The notes beneath the pieces are model-generated. The model had not been told where the DNA came from, ran no database searches, and saw only the letters and a list, made by a program, of their open reading frames with translations. Positions 49,896 through 58,302 of a DNA stretch of 64,000 nucleotides are shown here, piece after piece. The stretch's first letter is position 1; every line of letters begins with the position of its first letter. The stretch comes from DASZHJ01 sp035581425 (lineage in GTDB: Bacteria > Pseudomonadota > Alphaproteobacteria > ATCC43930 > CGMCC-115725), in the NCBI GenBank assembly GCA_035581425.1, contig DATJVP010000114.1:15311-79310 (forward strand), written 5' to 3'. A program made the translations under genes and the position numbers.

Positions 49896-51047
49896 TCACT
49901 CCTCGAGCTCGGGCACGTCGATCCAGCGCCGCTCTTGCCAGCTCTGCATCGCGAGCTCCGCGAGTTGCACGCCCTTGGCGCCCGCGCGGAGGTCCCAGGG
50001 GAAGGGAGCGTCCTCCTCGACGTGGCGGATGAAGCGCTCCCATTGCGCGCGGAAGCCGTTCGGATAGGGCTCGGTATCCGGCACTTCCTGCCACTGCGCG
50101 AAGAAGTTCATGGATTGCGGCTCGTCGGGATTCCAGACCGGCTTCGGCGTCGCCATGCGCGGCTGGATCACGCAGCGCTGGAGGCCCGCAACCGCGGAGC
50201 CGTGGGTCCCGTCGACCTGGAAGGTCACGAGATCGTCGCGCCGGACGCGCGTCACCCAGGAGCTGTTGATCTGTGCGATCACACCGTTCTCGATCTCGAA
50301 GGTCGCGAAGCAGGCGTCGTCGGCATCGGCGCGATAGCGGCGACTCCGCTCGTCGATGCGCTCCGGAATGAAATTGGCCCCGATGCAGGATACGGCCTGC
50401 ACCTTGCCGAAGAGACCGTCGAGCACATAGCGCCAGTGGCAGAGCATGTCGAGGATGATGCCGCCGCCCTCGTCCCTGCGGTAATTCCAGGAAGGGCGCT
50501 GCGCAGGTTGCAGATTGCCTTCGAAGACCCAGTAGCCGAAGTCGCCCTTGACCGCGAGGATGCGGCCGAAGAAGCCGCTGTCGATGAGGCGCTTGAGCTT
50601 GACGAGTCCCGGCAGGAAGAGCTTGTCCTGGACGACGCCGTGCTTGCGGCCGGCCATGCGCGCACGGCGATAGAGCGCGACCGCGTCGGCGAGATTGGTC
50701 GCGGTCGGCTTCTCGCAGTAGACGTGCTTTCCCGCCGCGAGCGCTTTCTCGACGTTGCGCTTGCGCTGGTCGGTCGTGACGGCGTCGAAATAGACGGCAT
50801 CGCCGCGCTCGGCCAGGGCACGATCGAGATCCGTCGTGTGACGCTCGACCCCATGCGCCTCCGCGAGCGCCGCCACCTTCTCGGTGTTGCGTCCCACCAG
50901 GATTGGATCCGGCACGACACGGGTCCCGTCGGCGAGCGTGACACCGCCTTCCTTGCGGATCGCGAGGATCGAGCGCACGAGGTGTTGGATCGTCCCCATT
51001 CGCCCGGTGACGCCATTCATGATGATCCCGAGCCGGCGGTCGGTCAT
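49896..51047 (-). CDS. Gfo/Idh/MocA family oxidoreductase
   Basis: 383 residues. N-terminal Rossmann start LGIIMNGVTGRMGTIQHLVR, DP..GRN block DPILVGRNTEKVAALAEAHG, and the catalytic EKP motif AAGKHVYCEKPTATNLADAV; C-terminal alpha/beta domain with GGIILDMLCHWRYVLDGLFG (the GG..D..H active-site pattern). NAD(P)-dependent dehydrogenase of sugars or inositols. First gene of the minus-strand operon, 4 bp before the DUF993 gene. The substrate is probably the one brought in by a neighbouring importer. Confidence 0.92.
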   Translation of the reverse strand: MTDRRLGIIMNGVTGRMGTIQHLVRSILAIRKEGGVTLADGTRVVPDPILVGRNTEKVAALAEAHGVERHTTDLDRALAERGDAVYFDAVTTDQRKRNVEKALAAGKHVYCEKPTATNLADAVALYRRARMAGRKHGVVQDKLFLPGLVKLKRLIDSGFFGRILAVKGDFGYWVFEGNLQPAQRPSWNYRRDEGGGIILDMLCHWRYVLDGLFGKVQAVSCIGANFIPERIDERSRRYRADADDACFATFEIENGVIAQINSSWVTRVRRDDLVTFQVDGTHGSAVAGLQRCVIQPRMATPKPVWNPDEPQSMNFFAQWQEVPDTEPYPNGFRAQWERFIRHVEEDAPFPWDLRAGAKGVQLAELAMQSWQERRWIDVPELEE

Positions 51048-51085
51048 GTGCGGAAGCCTCCCCTCAGTTCTTGAACGAGAATATA

Positions 51086-51112
51086 CCCACTCCCGCCGAA
51101 GGTGGGAGTGGG
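51086..51112 (-). terminator. strong hairpin between two minus-strand operons
   Basis: CCCACTCCCGCC GAA GGTGGGAGTGGG: 12-bp stem with a single G:T pair and a three-base loop. On the minus strand it is followed by TATATTCTCG. It lies just past the stop of the binding-protein gene at 51118 and before the start of the Gfo/Idh gene, so it likely ends the 54776-51118 transcript. Confidence 0.7.
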
Positions 51113-51117
51113 AGGGG

Positions 51118-52020
51118 TTAGTCGGGCACGCCCAGGACCCGGAAGAATTCCTCGAGCTGCGGGCTGATCGGCAGGTTGAGGCGTTCCCCGCTCGGGAGGC
51201 GCTTCAGGAACCATTTGTTGTACATCTGTACGATTTCGCGGTCTTGCGCGAGCCGCGCGAAGGTCCGCTCGACGACCTCCGCAAAGGCCGGATCGTCCTT
51301 GCGGAACATGAGGCCATAGGGGTCGTAGGAGAGGAAGTCGCCGACGACGACGTAGTCGTCGCCGCTCTTCGTCGTCGCCACGAGCCCGTAGAGAAGGATA
51401 TCGTCCGTGGCGAAGGCATCGGCCTTCCCTGAGGCGAGGATCGCGAAGGAATCCGCATGGTCCCGCCCCACGAGGAACTTGATCCCGAGTCCTTGCTTGT
51501 CGGAGAGCGTCTTCACGGCGACTTCATTGGTGGTTCCGGCTGTCACCACCACCGTCTTGTCGCGGAGATCACGGTAGGAGGCGACGCCGGAGTCGCGTCG
51601 GACCAGCAGCTTCGTTCCACTCACGAAGAAGACCGGCGAGAACGCGACCTGCTTCTTGCGCTCGAAGTTGCTGGTGGTCGAGCCGCATTCGATGTCGATC
51701 TCTCCCGCGACCAGCGCGGCGATGCGGCTTTCCGCCGTTACCTTCTGATATTTGACCGCGACCTCTATCCCGAGCTCGCTAGAAACCTCATCCACGACCT
51801 CGTTGCAGAGATCGATCGAGTAGCCGATCGGCTGCCCATGCGTGTCGAGATAGGAGAAGGGTATCGAGCTCGCGCGGAAGCCGATGACCATCGCTCCGCT
51901 GTCGTGCACACGCTTCAGCGTTCCCGTGAGCTCCTGCGCGAAAGCGACCCGATGGGCCAGCGTTCCCGGCAGCAGTGAGAGCGCGAGCGCCGCAGCCGCT
52001 GCAAGGATGCGGGCGCCCAT
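51118..52020 (-). CDS. amino-acid ABC transporter substrate-binding protein (GltI-like)
   Basis: 300 residues with signal peptide (AAAAALALSLLPGTLAHRVA FAQ). Family 3 binding-protein blocks: VIGFRASSIPFSYLDTHGQP, IGYSIDLCNEVVDEV, IAALVAGEIDIECGSTTSN, LRDKTVVVTAGTTNEVAVKT. Relatives bind glutamate/aspartate or dicarboxylate-like amino acids. No ABC permease or ATPase accompanies it, an orphan arrangement. An upstream GTG (52029) would give a GTGA overlap with the symporter gene and is the alternative start. Confidence 0.88.
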   Translation of the reverse strand: MGARILAAAAALALSLLPGTLAHRVAFAQELTGTLKRVHDSGAMVIGFRASSIPFSYLDTHGQPIGYSIDLCNEVVDEVSSELGIEVAVKYQKVTAESRIAALVAGEIDIECGSTTSNFERKKQVAFSPVFFVSGTKLLVRRDSGVASYRDLRDKTVVVTAGTTNEVAVKTLSDKQGLGIKFLVGRDHADSFAILASGKADAFATDDILLYGLVATTKSGDDYVVVGDFLSYDPYGLMFRKDDPAFAEVVERTFARLAQDREIVQMYNKWFLKRLPSGERLNLPISPQLEEFFRVLGVPD

Positions 52021-52025
52021 CGCGC

Positions 52026-53294
52026 TCACGCCGTCCGAGGCCGAAGCTCGCCCTCCGGAACCGGCGCCCTTCCGATGTCGCCCTCCCACTTCGCGACGAC
52101 AGCGGTCGCGAGGCTGTTGCCGATGACGTTCGTGGCGGAGCGGCCCATGTCCAGGAACTGGTCGATGCCGATGACGAGCAGCAGCCCCGCTTCCGGCAGG
52201 TTGAAGCTCACGAGCGTCGCGGCGATGACGACGAGCGAGGCGCGCGGGACGCCCGCCATTCCCTTGCTCGTGAGCATGAGCACCAGCAGCATCGTGATCT
52301 GCTGCACGCCGCTCATGTGGATGTTGTAGGCCTGCGCGATGAACAGCGTCGCGAAGGTGCAGTACATCATCGAGCCGTCGAGGTTGAAGGAATAGCCCAT
52401 CGGCAGCACGAAGCTGATGATCTTCTTCCCGATCGGATATTTCTCGAGCTGCGCCATGGTGACGGGATAGGCCGCCTCGCTGCTCGCGGTGCTGAAGGCG
52501 AGCAGGAAGGGCTCGCGAACGAGGCCAACCAATCGGAAAATTCCGCGTCCCAGGAACACGAATCCCGCGAGGATCAGCAATCCCCAGAGCGCCACGAGCC
52601 CGAAATAGAACTCGGCCATGAACTTGCCGTAGGTGATGAGAATGCCGAGGCCTTGCGTGGTGACCGTGGCGGCCATCGCCGCGAAGACCGCAAGCGGCGC
52701 CAAGCCCATGATGTAGCCGGTAATCTTTAGGATCACCTGCGACGCCGCGTCGATCAACTCGACCATCGGCCTCGCGCGCTCGCCCACCGCCGCGGCCGCA
52801 ACTCCGAAGAACAGCGAGAACACCACGATTTGCAGGATCTCGTTGTTGGCCATTGCCTCGACGGCGCTCTTTGGAACCAGATGCGTGACAAATTCCTTGA
52901 GCGACAGCGACGCCACCTTGAGATTCGTGGAGGTGCCCGCGTCTGGGAGCGGCAGGTTCAGGTTGTCGCCGGGGCGCATGACGTTCACGAGCACCATCCC
53001 CAGCAGCAGCGACACGAGGGAGGCCGAGACGAACCAGATCATCGCCTTGCCGCCGACACGGCCGATGGCCTTGGGTTCGCCGAGATGCGCCACGCCCACC
53101 ACCAGCGTCGTGAACACCAGCGGCGCGATGATCATCTTGATGAGACGGAGGAAGATGTCCGTCATCAGCGAGATGTAACCCGCGATCCCGTTCGCGGTTG
53201 CGGGATCGGGCCAAAGCGTGTGGCAGGCATAGCCGACGGCAATGCCCAGCACCATGCCGATCAGGATGATGGTAGTGAGTCGATTCGATCTCAC
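52026..53294 (-). CDS. dicarboxylate/amino-acid:cation symporter (DctA/GltP family)
   Basis: 422 residues of the DAACS family. Landmarks: FLRLIKMIIAPLVFTTLVVG, AFSTASSEAAYPVTMAQLEK (serine-rich re-entrant loop HP1), GYSFNLDGSMMYCTFATLFI (TM7 with NLDGS), and DQFLDMGRSATNVIGNSLAT (TM8 substrate Asp/Arg). Takes up C4-dicarboxylates or acidic amino acids with H+/Na+. Next to a Glu/Asp-type binding protein and a fumarate-releasing-type lyase. Confidence 0.93.
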   Translation of the reverse strand: MRSNRLTTIILIGMVLGIAVGYACHTLWPDPATANGIAGYISLMTDIFLRLIKMIIAPLVFTTLVVGVAHLGEPKAIGRVGGKAMIWFVSASLVSLLLGMVLVNVMRPGDNLNLPLPDAGTSTNLKVASLSLKEFVTHLVPKSAVEAMANNEILQIVVFSLFFGVAAAAVGERARPMVELIDAASQVILKITGYIMGLAPLAVFAAMAATVTTQGLGILITYGKFMAEFYFGLVALWGLLILAGFVFLGRGIFRLVGLVREPFLLAFSTASSEAAYPVTMAQLEKYPIGKKIISFVLPMGYSFNLDGSMMYCTFATLFIAQAYNIHMSGVQQITMLLVLMLTSKGMAGVPRASLVVIAATLVSFNLPEAGLLLVIGIDQFLDMGRSATNVIGNSLATAVVAKWEGDIGRAPVPEGELRPRTA

Positions 53295-53423
53295 GGGACC
53301 CCCTTGGCGCCCGAGCGCACTTCAGACTCACGCGTAGGTTTGCACCAGCGCGGGGGGCGCGCAAGGGGAGTGACGCATCCGTAGAGCCAGGCATCGACCG
53401 CTCACCCGCAAGGGTAACGTCGC

Positions 53424-54776
53424 CTAGTCGAGCCACCCCTCGGCCTTGGTCCGCGCCAGCGCGCGATCGACGAGTTCCGGCGCGAGCCCAACGTAAGTCG
53501 TGGGATCGAGGATCGGCTTGAGGTCGAGGTCGGCGAGGCGGGGATCGCGGCCGAGGACGCTCTCGAAGCCCTCGCCATGCTCCTGCACCTGCATCGCGGC
53601 CTCGTAAACGACCTCGTGCGCGGTCTGCTTGCCGAGCCTCTCCGCCAGGAAAAACATCACGCGCTCGGAGAGCAGAAGGCCACCCAGAAGATCGAGATTG
53701 GCCCGCATCCTCTCGGGCTTCACCACGAGATGCTCGAGCACGTGGCTGCCCTGCGCCAGAAGGAAGGAAAGGCCGAGGCAGATTTCCGGCAGTGCCTTCC
53801 ACTCCATCTTCCAGATCGCGCTCTCGCGCTCATGCACCTGCACCAGCGTTTCCTGCAGGATCGCGACGTTGTAGCGGAGCGTGCGGCCGACGGTGATCAT
53901 CGCCTCGGAGATCGACGGGTTACGCTTGTGCGGCATCGTCGAGGAGCCGACCTTTCCGGGATTGAAGGGCTCCTCGATCTCGCCGATCTCCGTGCGCTGC
54001 AATGCGAAGACCTCGCTCGCGATCTTCGTGAGCGTGCCCGCGACGAGCCCGAGGACGTTCGCATACTCGGCGAAGCGATCGCGCGCGGGTTGCCAGGAAA
54101 TATCGGCCTGGCCGAGCCCGAGCCGCTGCAGGACGCGCCGCTCGAGCTCGAGGGCATCGGGTCCGAAGGAGGCCATGGTCCCGACCGCGCCCACCAGCGA
54201 ACCCACGAAGACGCGCTTTTCCGCCTCGGCGAGGCGCTCGCGATGGCGCGAGACCTCGCGCAGCCAGATCGCGCATTTGTGCCCGAAGGTGATCGGCAAC
54301 GCCTGGACCCCGTGCGTGCGGCCGGGCATTGGCGTCGCGCGATGCCGCTCCGCGAGCCCGTAGAGCGCGCGGCCGACGCCGCGGAGATCGCGCAGTACGA
54401 CCGCGTGCGCCTCCTTGAGCTGCAACATCGTGCCGGTGTCGAGCACATCCTGGGTCGTCGGACCGTAGTGGAGAAACTCGCCGAGCTCGGGCTTGCAGAG
54501 CTTTTGGAGCGCGCGGAGCGCCGGGACGAGCGGATGCTTCGCCTCGCGCATCGCCACGGCAATCGCCGCGAGATCGACCCTCTCGACCTTGGCATTGCGC
54601 ATGATCTCGCCCGCGGCTTCTCGCGGCAGGATGCCGAAGGCCGCCTGCTCCGAGGCGAGTGTGGCCTCAACATCGTACCATTTCTGCACGCGGTTCTCGT
54701 CGGAGAACACGCGACGCATCTCCTCCGTGCTCCAGGAATCCCGGAACAGGATGGAATCGAAGACGCTCGAGGGCAT
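53424..54776 (-). CDS. adenylosuccinate-lyase-like member of the aspartase/fumarase superfamily
   Basis: 450 residues. Superfamily signature GSSTMPHKRNP in the flexible catalytic loop, HYGPTTQDVLDTGTMLQLKE (second region with the TTQD/TSxD block) and PMPGRTHGVQALPITFGHKC (first His). Closest in look to PurB and PcaB groups. The position behind a dicarboxylate symporter and an acidic-amino-acid binding protein, and absence of purine genes, argue that it may split an imported N-succinyl compound to fumarate rather than serve purine synthesis. A dedicated purB elsewhere would support this. Confidence 0.85.
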   Translation of the reverse strand: MPSSVFDSILFRDSWSTEEMRRVFSDENRVQKWYDVEATLASEQAAFGILPREAAGEIMRNAKVERVDLAAIAVAMREAKHPLVPALRALQKLCKPELGEFLHYGPTTQDVLDTGTMLQLKEAHAVVLRDLRGVGRALYGLAERHRATPMPGRTHGVQALPITFGHKCAIWLREVSRHRERLAEAEKRVFVGSLVGAVGTMASFGPDALELERRVLQRLGLGQADISWQPARDRFAEYANVLGLVAGTLTKIASEVFALQRTEIGEIEEPFNPGKVGSSTMPHKRNPSISEAMITVGRTLRYNVAILQETLVQVHERESAIWKMEWKALPEICLGLSFLLAQGSHVLEHLVVKPERMRANLDLLGGLLLSERVMFFLAERLGKQTAHEVVYEAAMQVQEHGEGFESVLGRDPRLADLDLKPILDPTTYVGLAPELVDRALARTKAEGWLD

Positions 54777-54884
54777 TGCGGCTCCTCCGGTTGCCGGCCC
54801 GCAGTCTGGCGCAGAAACCCCGCGATCTCAAAGCCCTGGGCCCGCGGCGGTCCAGCCATGCGAAAGACGCATTTCGCAAAATGG

Positions 54885-54896
54885 GCGTAGATACGC
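54885..54896. promoter_or_regulatory. candidate MarR operator (GCGTA GA TACGC)
   Basis: Perfect 5-bp inverted repeat with 2-bp centre, 25 bp before the marR start and within the presumed promoter. MarR-family proteins usually bind such dyads and autoregulate. Confidence 0.5.
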
Positions 54897-54920
54897 ATAT
54901 TTGTCGCTGAGGGAATCAGC

Positions 54921-55361
54921 ATGTCAGACCGGGCTTCGAGGCCACCCCCCGAGCGTTGCAATCTCCTGGCGCTCCGCCAGGCGACTCGGCGGGCGACACA
55001 ATTCTACGACGAGTTTCTCGCGCCCTCGGGCGTGCGCGGGACGCAGTTCTCGATCCTGGCAAAGCTGCGCGCCAGTGGCCCGACCGCGATCGGCGAGATG
55101 GCCCGGATTCTCGTCATGGACCGGACCACGCTCGGCCGCAATCTCGAACCGCTGCGGCGGCAAGGGATGATCCGGCTGCTTCCCGGCGAGGATCGGCGCG
55201 AGCGCCGGATCCACATGACGGAGAAGGGCGAGGCCGCGATCAGGCGCGCGATCCCGCTCTGGCAGCGTGCCCAGGCGGGCTTCGAGGAGCGTTATGGCAC
55301 CACCGGGGCCGAGCGCCTGCGCGGCATGCTCCGCGACGTCGCCTCCCTCGAGATCGAATAG
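54921..55361 (+). CDS. MarR-family transcriptional regulator
   Basis: 146 residues. Winged helix at about 45-110: FSILAKLRASGPTAIGEMAR, ILVMDRTTLGRNLEPLRRQG (recognition helix) and LLPGEDRRERRIHMTEKGEA (wing). Probably represses itself and the efflux gene that follows after 9 bp until a ligand binds. GAGGGA precedes the ATG. Confidence 0.93.
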   Translation: MSDRASRPPPERCNLLALRQATRRATQFYDEFLAPSGVRGTQFSILAKLRASGPTAIGEMARILVMDRTTLGRNLEPLRRQGMIRLLPGEDRRERRIHMTEKGEAAIRRAIPLWQRAQAGFEERYGTTGAERLRGMLRDVASLEIE

Positions 55362-55370
55362 GAGATACCC

Positions 55371-56780
55371 GTGCCGGACGCATCAGCCATCGCGACGGGA
55401 CCGGGAACGCGCGCTCGTTCCGCGCGCACGCTCCTGTTGCTCGAAGGGCCTATCCTGCCGCTGTTGCTGCGGCTCGGGATTCCCAACGTCGTGATGATGG
55501 TGGCGCAGGCGGCGGTCGGCCTCATCGAGACCTATTTCGTGGGTTTTCTCGGCACCGACGCGCTCGCGGGCGTCGCACTGGTGTTCCCGATGCTGATGCT
55601 CATGCAGATGATGTCCGCGGGGGCGATCGGCGGAGGTATCTCCTCGGCGATCGCGCGTGCCTTGGGTGCCGGGCGGCGCGAGGAAGCCGATATCCTCCTG
55701 ATGCAGTCGACAGCGCTGTCGCTTATCTTCGGCGCGGTCTTCACGCTTGCGGCGCTCGGCCTCGGGCCGAGCCTCTACCGCGCCGTCGGCGGCGACGGTG
55801 GAGGCGCGCTCGCGGCGGCGGTCCTCTACTCGAACATCGTCTTTGCGGGCGCGCCGCTGCTGTGGCTCCTGAACGGTTTCGCAAGCGCGCTCCGCGGCAG
55901 CGGGAACATGCTGACGCCGGCGCTCGTGGCCTGCGTCAGCGCAGTGCTTCTGGCGATCATATCGCCTGCGCTCATCCAGGGCTGGGGGCCGCTCCCGCGC
56001 TTGGAAGTCGCGGGCGGAGCCGCCGCGGTGCTGCTTGCCTTTGCAGGCGGCTGCCTCTTCCTCTTCTGGTATATCGCCGCGGGCCGGAGCCCCCTGCGCT
56101 TCCGCAGTACCGGCTTCCTGCCGCGCTGGCGGTACCAGCGCGAGATCCTCCGCGTCGGCGGCGTCGCCGCAATCAACACCGTTCTGACGAATCTCACCAT
56201 CGTCCTCGTGACCGAGATGGTCGGCGGCTTCGGCGCGGCCGCAATCGCGGGATACGGCATCGGCTCTCGGCTTGAATACCTGTTGATCCCGCTGGTCTTC
56301 GGACTCGGCGCCCCACTCGTTGCAATGATCGGCACCAGCATTGGCGCGGGGAACGTTCTGCGGGCCCAGCGCATCGCTTGGACTGGGGCGGCGCTCGGCT
56401 TCGCGATGACCGAGACCATCGGACTGCTCGCTGCGATCTTTCCCGCTCAGTGGCTGGGCCTATTCAGCAGCGAGCCGCAGGTGATCGCGCTCGGGACCGT
56501 CTATTTCCATTGGGTCGGGCCGTTCTTCGGCGCCTTTGGCGGCGGCATGGCGCTCTATTTCAGCTCGCAGGGCGCAGGGCGGATGACATGGCCGCTCGCC
56601 GCCGGCTTCCTGCGGATCATCGTCGCGGTGGGTGGCGGGTGGTGCCTCTTCCGTGTTTTCGATGCCGGCGTCGCCGGTCTCTTCGCGATGGTGGGGCTGG
56701 GCCTCGTCGTCTTCGGCGCCGTCATTGCCACGGCGATCGCGCGCGGCGGGTGGCGGGGCGTTCCGATCCGTAGGCTGTGA
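55371..56780 (+). CDS. MATE-family multidrug efflux transporter
   Basis: 469 residues, twelve membrane helices in two six-helix halves: ILPLLLRLGIPNVVMMVAQA, IETYFVGFLGTDALAGVALV, and in the second half VGGVAAINTVLTNLTIVLVT and IGSRLEYLLIPLVFGLGAPL. Exports drugs or metabolites using Na+ or H+. GTG start at 55371 preceded by GGAGA; pairing with marR suggests inducible efflux. Confidence 0.94.
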   Translation: MPDASAIATGPGTRARSARTLLLLEGPILPLLLRLGIPNVVMMVAQAAVGLIETYFVGFLGTDALAGVALVFPMLMLMQMMSAGAIGGGISSAIARALGAGRREEADILLMQSTALSLIFGAVFTLAALGLGPSLYRAVGGDGGGALAAAVLYSNIVFAGAPLLWLLNGFASALRGSGNMLTPALVACVSAVLLAIISPALIQGWGPLPRLEVAGGAAAVLLAFAGGCLFLFWYIAAGRSPLRFRSTGFLPRWRYQREILRVGGVAAINTVLTNLTIVLVTEMVGGFGAAAIAGYGIGSRLEYLLIPLVFGLGAPLVAMIGTSIGAGNVLRAQRIAWTGAALGFAMTETIGLLAAIFPAQWLGLFSSEPQVIALGTVYFHWVGPFFGAFGGGMALYFSSQGAGRMTWPLAAGFLRIIVAVGGGWCLFRVFDAGVAGLFAMVGLGLVVFGAVIATAIARGGWRGVPIRRL

Positions 56781-56795
56781 GAGTGGGCCCTCTTA

Positions 56796-58154
56796 CTAGC
56801 GCGCGCCGAGCTCTCGCACGTCGCTTTGCCGCTCCAGCGCCTGCAGCCCATCGAAGAGCGCATGCGCGCCGTTCTCCTGCAGCGTCGTCGCCGCGCAATC
56901 CCGGAACTTCGCCCATAGCTCCTCGGCGGTGAGCGGCACGGACCAGTGCCCGCGGGCGACGCGGAGCTCGGGGCTCTCGATGTGCTTGCCGTTCTCGAGC
57001 GTCACCGCCACGCGGTCAAATTCCGCGAAGACGGCATCGTCGGCGGCCTTCGTGTCGGTGGTTGCGATCGAGACCTTTGCCATCGCCGCCTGCACCTCGG
57101 GCTTCAGCACGAAGCCGTCGGTGAGCTCGGAGAGCCCGGCGCGGCGCGCCGTGAGGGCCGAGGCCATCGCGAACTCCATCGAGAACTTCGCCTCGAGTCC
57201 GGTCTGCGGGCGGTGATTGCGCAGCATCGCCGCCTGCGTCGTCCCTGTGGTAACCGCGATCTCCCGCACGGAAGCGGGGGTCAATTCATGCCGGCGGACG
57301 AGGTCGAGCATGCCGTCGAGCGCGCGATGGACGCCGTAGCACATCGGATATTTCTTGACGTTGAGCCCCTTCTCGACGATCGCCCAGCGCTTGCCGAGTC
57401 CGTCGGCCGGCGTCTCCAGGTCGACGCGGCCCTTGGGCGAGAGCGCGCTCAGGAGGCCGAGCTGATGCTCCAGCGCATCCGCAGCGGCGGTCATGCCCGC
57501 CGCAGCGAGCCGTGCCGCTGTGACACCCGATTGCGCCGCGCGTCCCGCCTGGTAGGGCTTCGTCATGGTGCCGAAATTCGCGACCACGCCCGCCGAGAGC
57601 GATGCCGCGATACCCAACGCCATCGTCGCCTTCTCGGGATCGAGCCGGCGGAGATTGGCTGAGGCCGCCGCCGCCGCGATCGGCCCTATCACCGCCGTCG
57701 GATGCCAGCCCTTGCGATGGTAAGGATCGGGATCTCGCGCGATCAGATTGGCCCAGACCTCGTAGCCCGCGACATAGGCTGCAATCGCAGCGCGGCCGTC
57801 TGCGCCGAGCGCCTCTGCTTCCGCCAGCACTGCCGGCACCAGCACCACACTGGGATGTCCGCCGATGGCGACGTCGTCGAAGTCGAGCGCATGGCCGGCG
57901 GTGCCGTTGGCAAGCGCCGCTTCGGGTGCGCTCGCGCGCTCCGCGCCGAAGGCGATGCGTGCCTCTCCGCGAGCGCCCCGCGTTCCCAGGGCCTCGCGCA
58001 CCATCCGGGACACCGGCTCGGAACCGCCAGCGAGCATGGTCGCGGTGCAGTCGGTGAAGCCGAGACGCACCACGCCCACCGCCGCTTGCGGCAAATCCTC
58101 GTAGCGAAGCCCGGAGGCGAATGCGCCGAATGCATGGGTGAGGGGAGCAGCCAT
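56796..58154 (-). CDS. MmgE/PrpD family protein (second copy)
   Basis: 452 residues. Blocks: GTAGHALDFDDVAIGGHPSV, HRKGWHPTAVIGPIAAAAAS, LGIAASLSAGVVANFGTMTK, YQAGRAAQSGVTAARLAAAG and KKYPMCYGVHRALDGMLDLV. Same family as the protein at 23004 but clearly different in sequence and context, so the two likely act on different acids. Stop lies 15 bp from the convergent MATE gene. Start divergent from the TauD-like gene; the intervening 148 bp must hold both promoters. Confidence 0.9.
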   Translation of the reverse strand: MAAPLTHAFGAFASGLRYEDLPQAAVGVVRLGFTDCTATMLAGGSEPVSRMVREALGTRGARGEARIAFGAERASAPEAALANGTAGHALDFDDVAIGGHPSVVLVPAVLAEAEALGADGRAAIAAYVAGYEVWANLIARDPDPYHRKGWHPTAVIGPIAAAAASANLRRLDPEKATMALGIAASLSAGVVANFGTMTKPYQAGRAAQSGVTAARLAAAGMTAAADALEHQLGLLSALSPKGRVDLETPADGLGKRWAIVEKGLNVKKYPMCYGVHRALDGMLDLVRRHELTPASVREIAVTTGTTQAAMLRNHRPQTGLEAKFSMEFAMASALTARRAGLSELTDGFVLKPEVQAAMAKVSIATTDTKAADDAVFAEFDRVAVTLENGKHIESPELRVARGHWSVPLTAEELWAKFRDCAATTLQENGAHALFDGLQALERQSDVRELGAR

Positions 58155-58236
58155 GGCGGGGTCCCTTTTTAAGAAGGCAATGCGGAATGCTAGGTGCGGC
58201 CTTTCGTCGAGGTCAAGCCGGGCGAACTCGCTTGAG

Positions 58237-58269
58237 TTGACGCTCTCTGCGCCTGCGTACTAGCGTTGC
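58237..58269 (+). promoter_or_regulatory. promoter of TauD-like gene
   Basis: TTGACG at 58237-58242, N18, TAGCGT at 58261-58266. The segment GCGTACTAGCGTTGC is nearly identical to GCGTATTAGCGTTGC at the promoter of the 59702 gene. Confidence 0.6.
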
Positions 58270-58302
58270 GGGCAATGATACTCCCCGACGACAGATGATC
58301 GC

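Noticed and set aside
52021..53802. Long upstream extension of the GltI-like frame
   Set aside because: Overlies the DctA-family gene out of frame and is not protein-like; a signal peptide begins at 52020.
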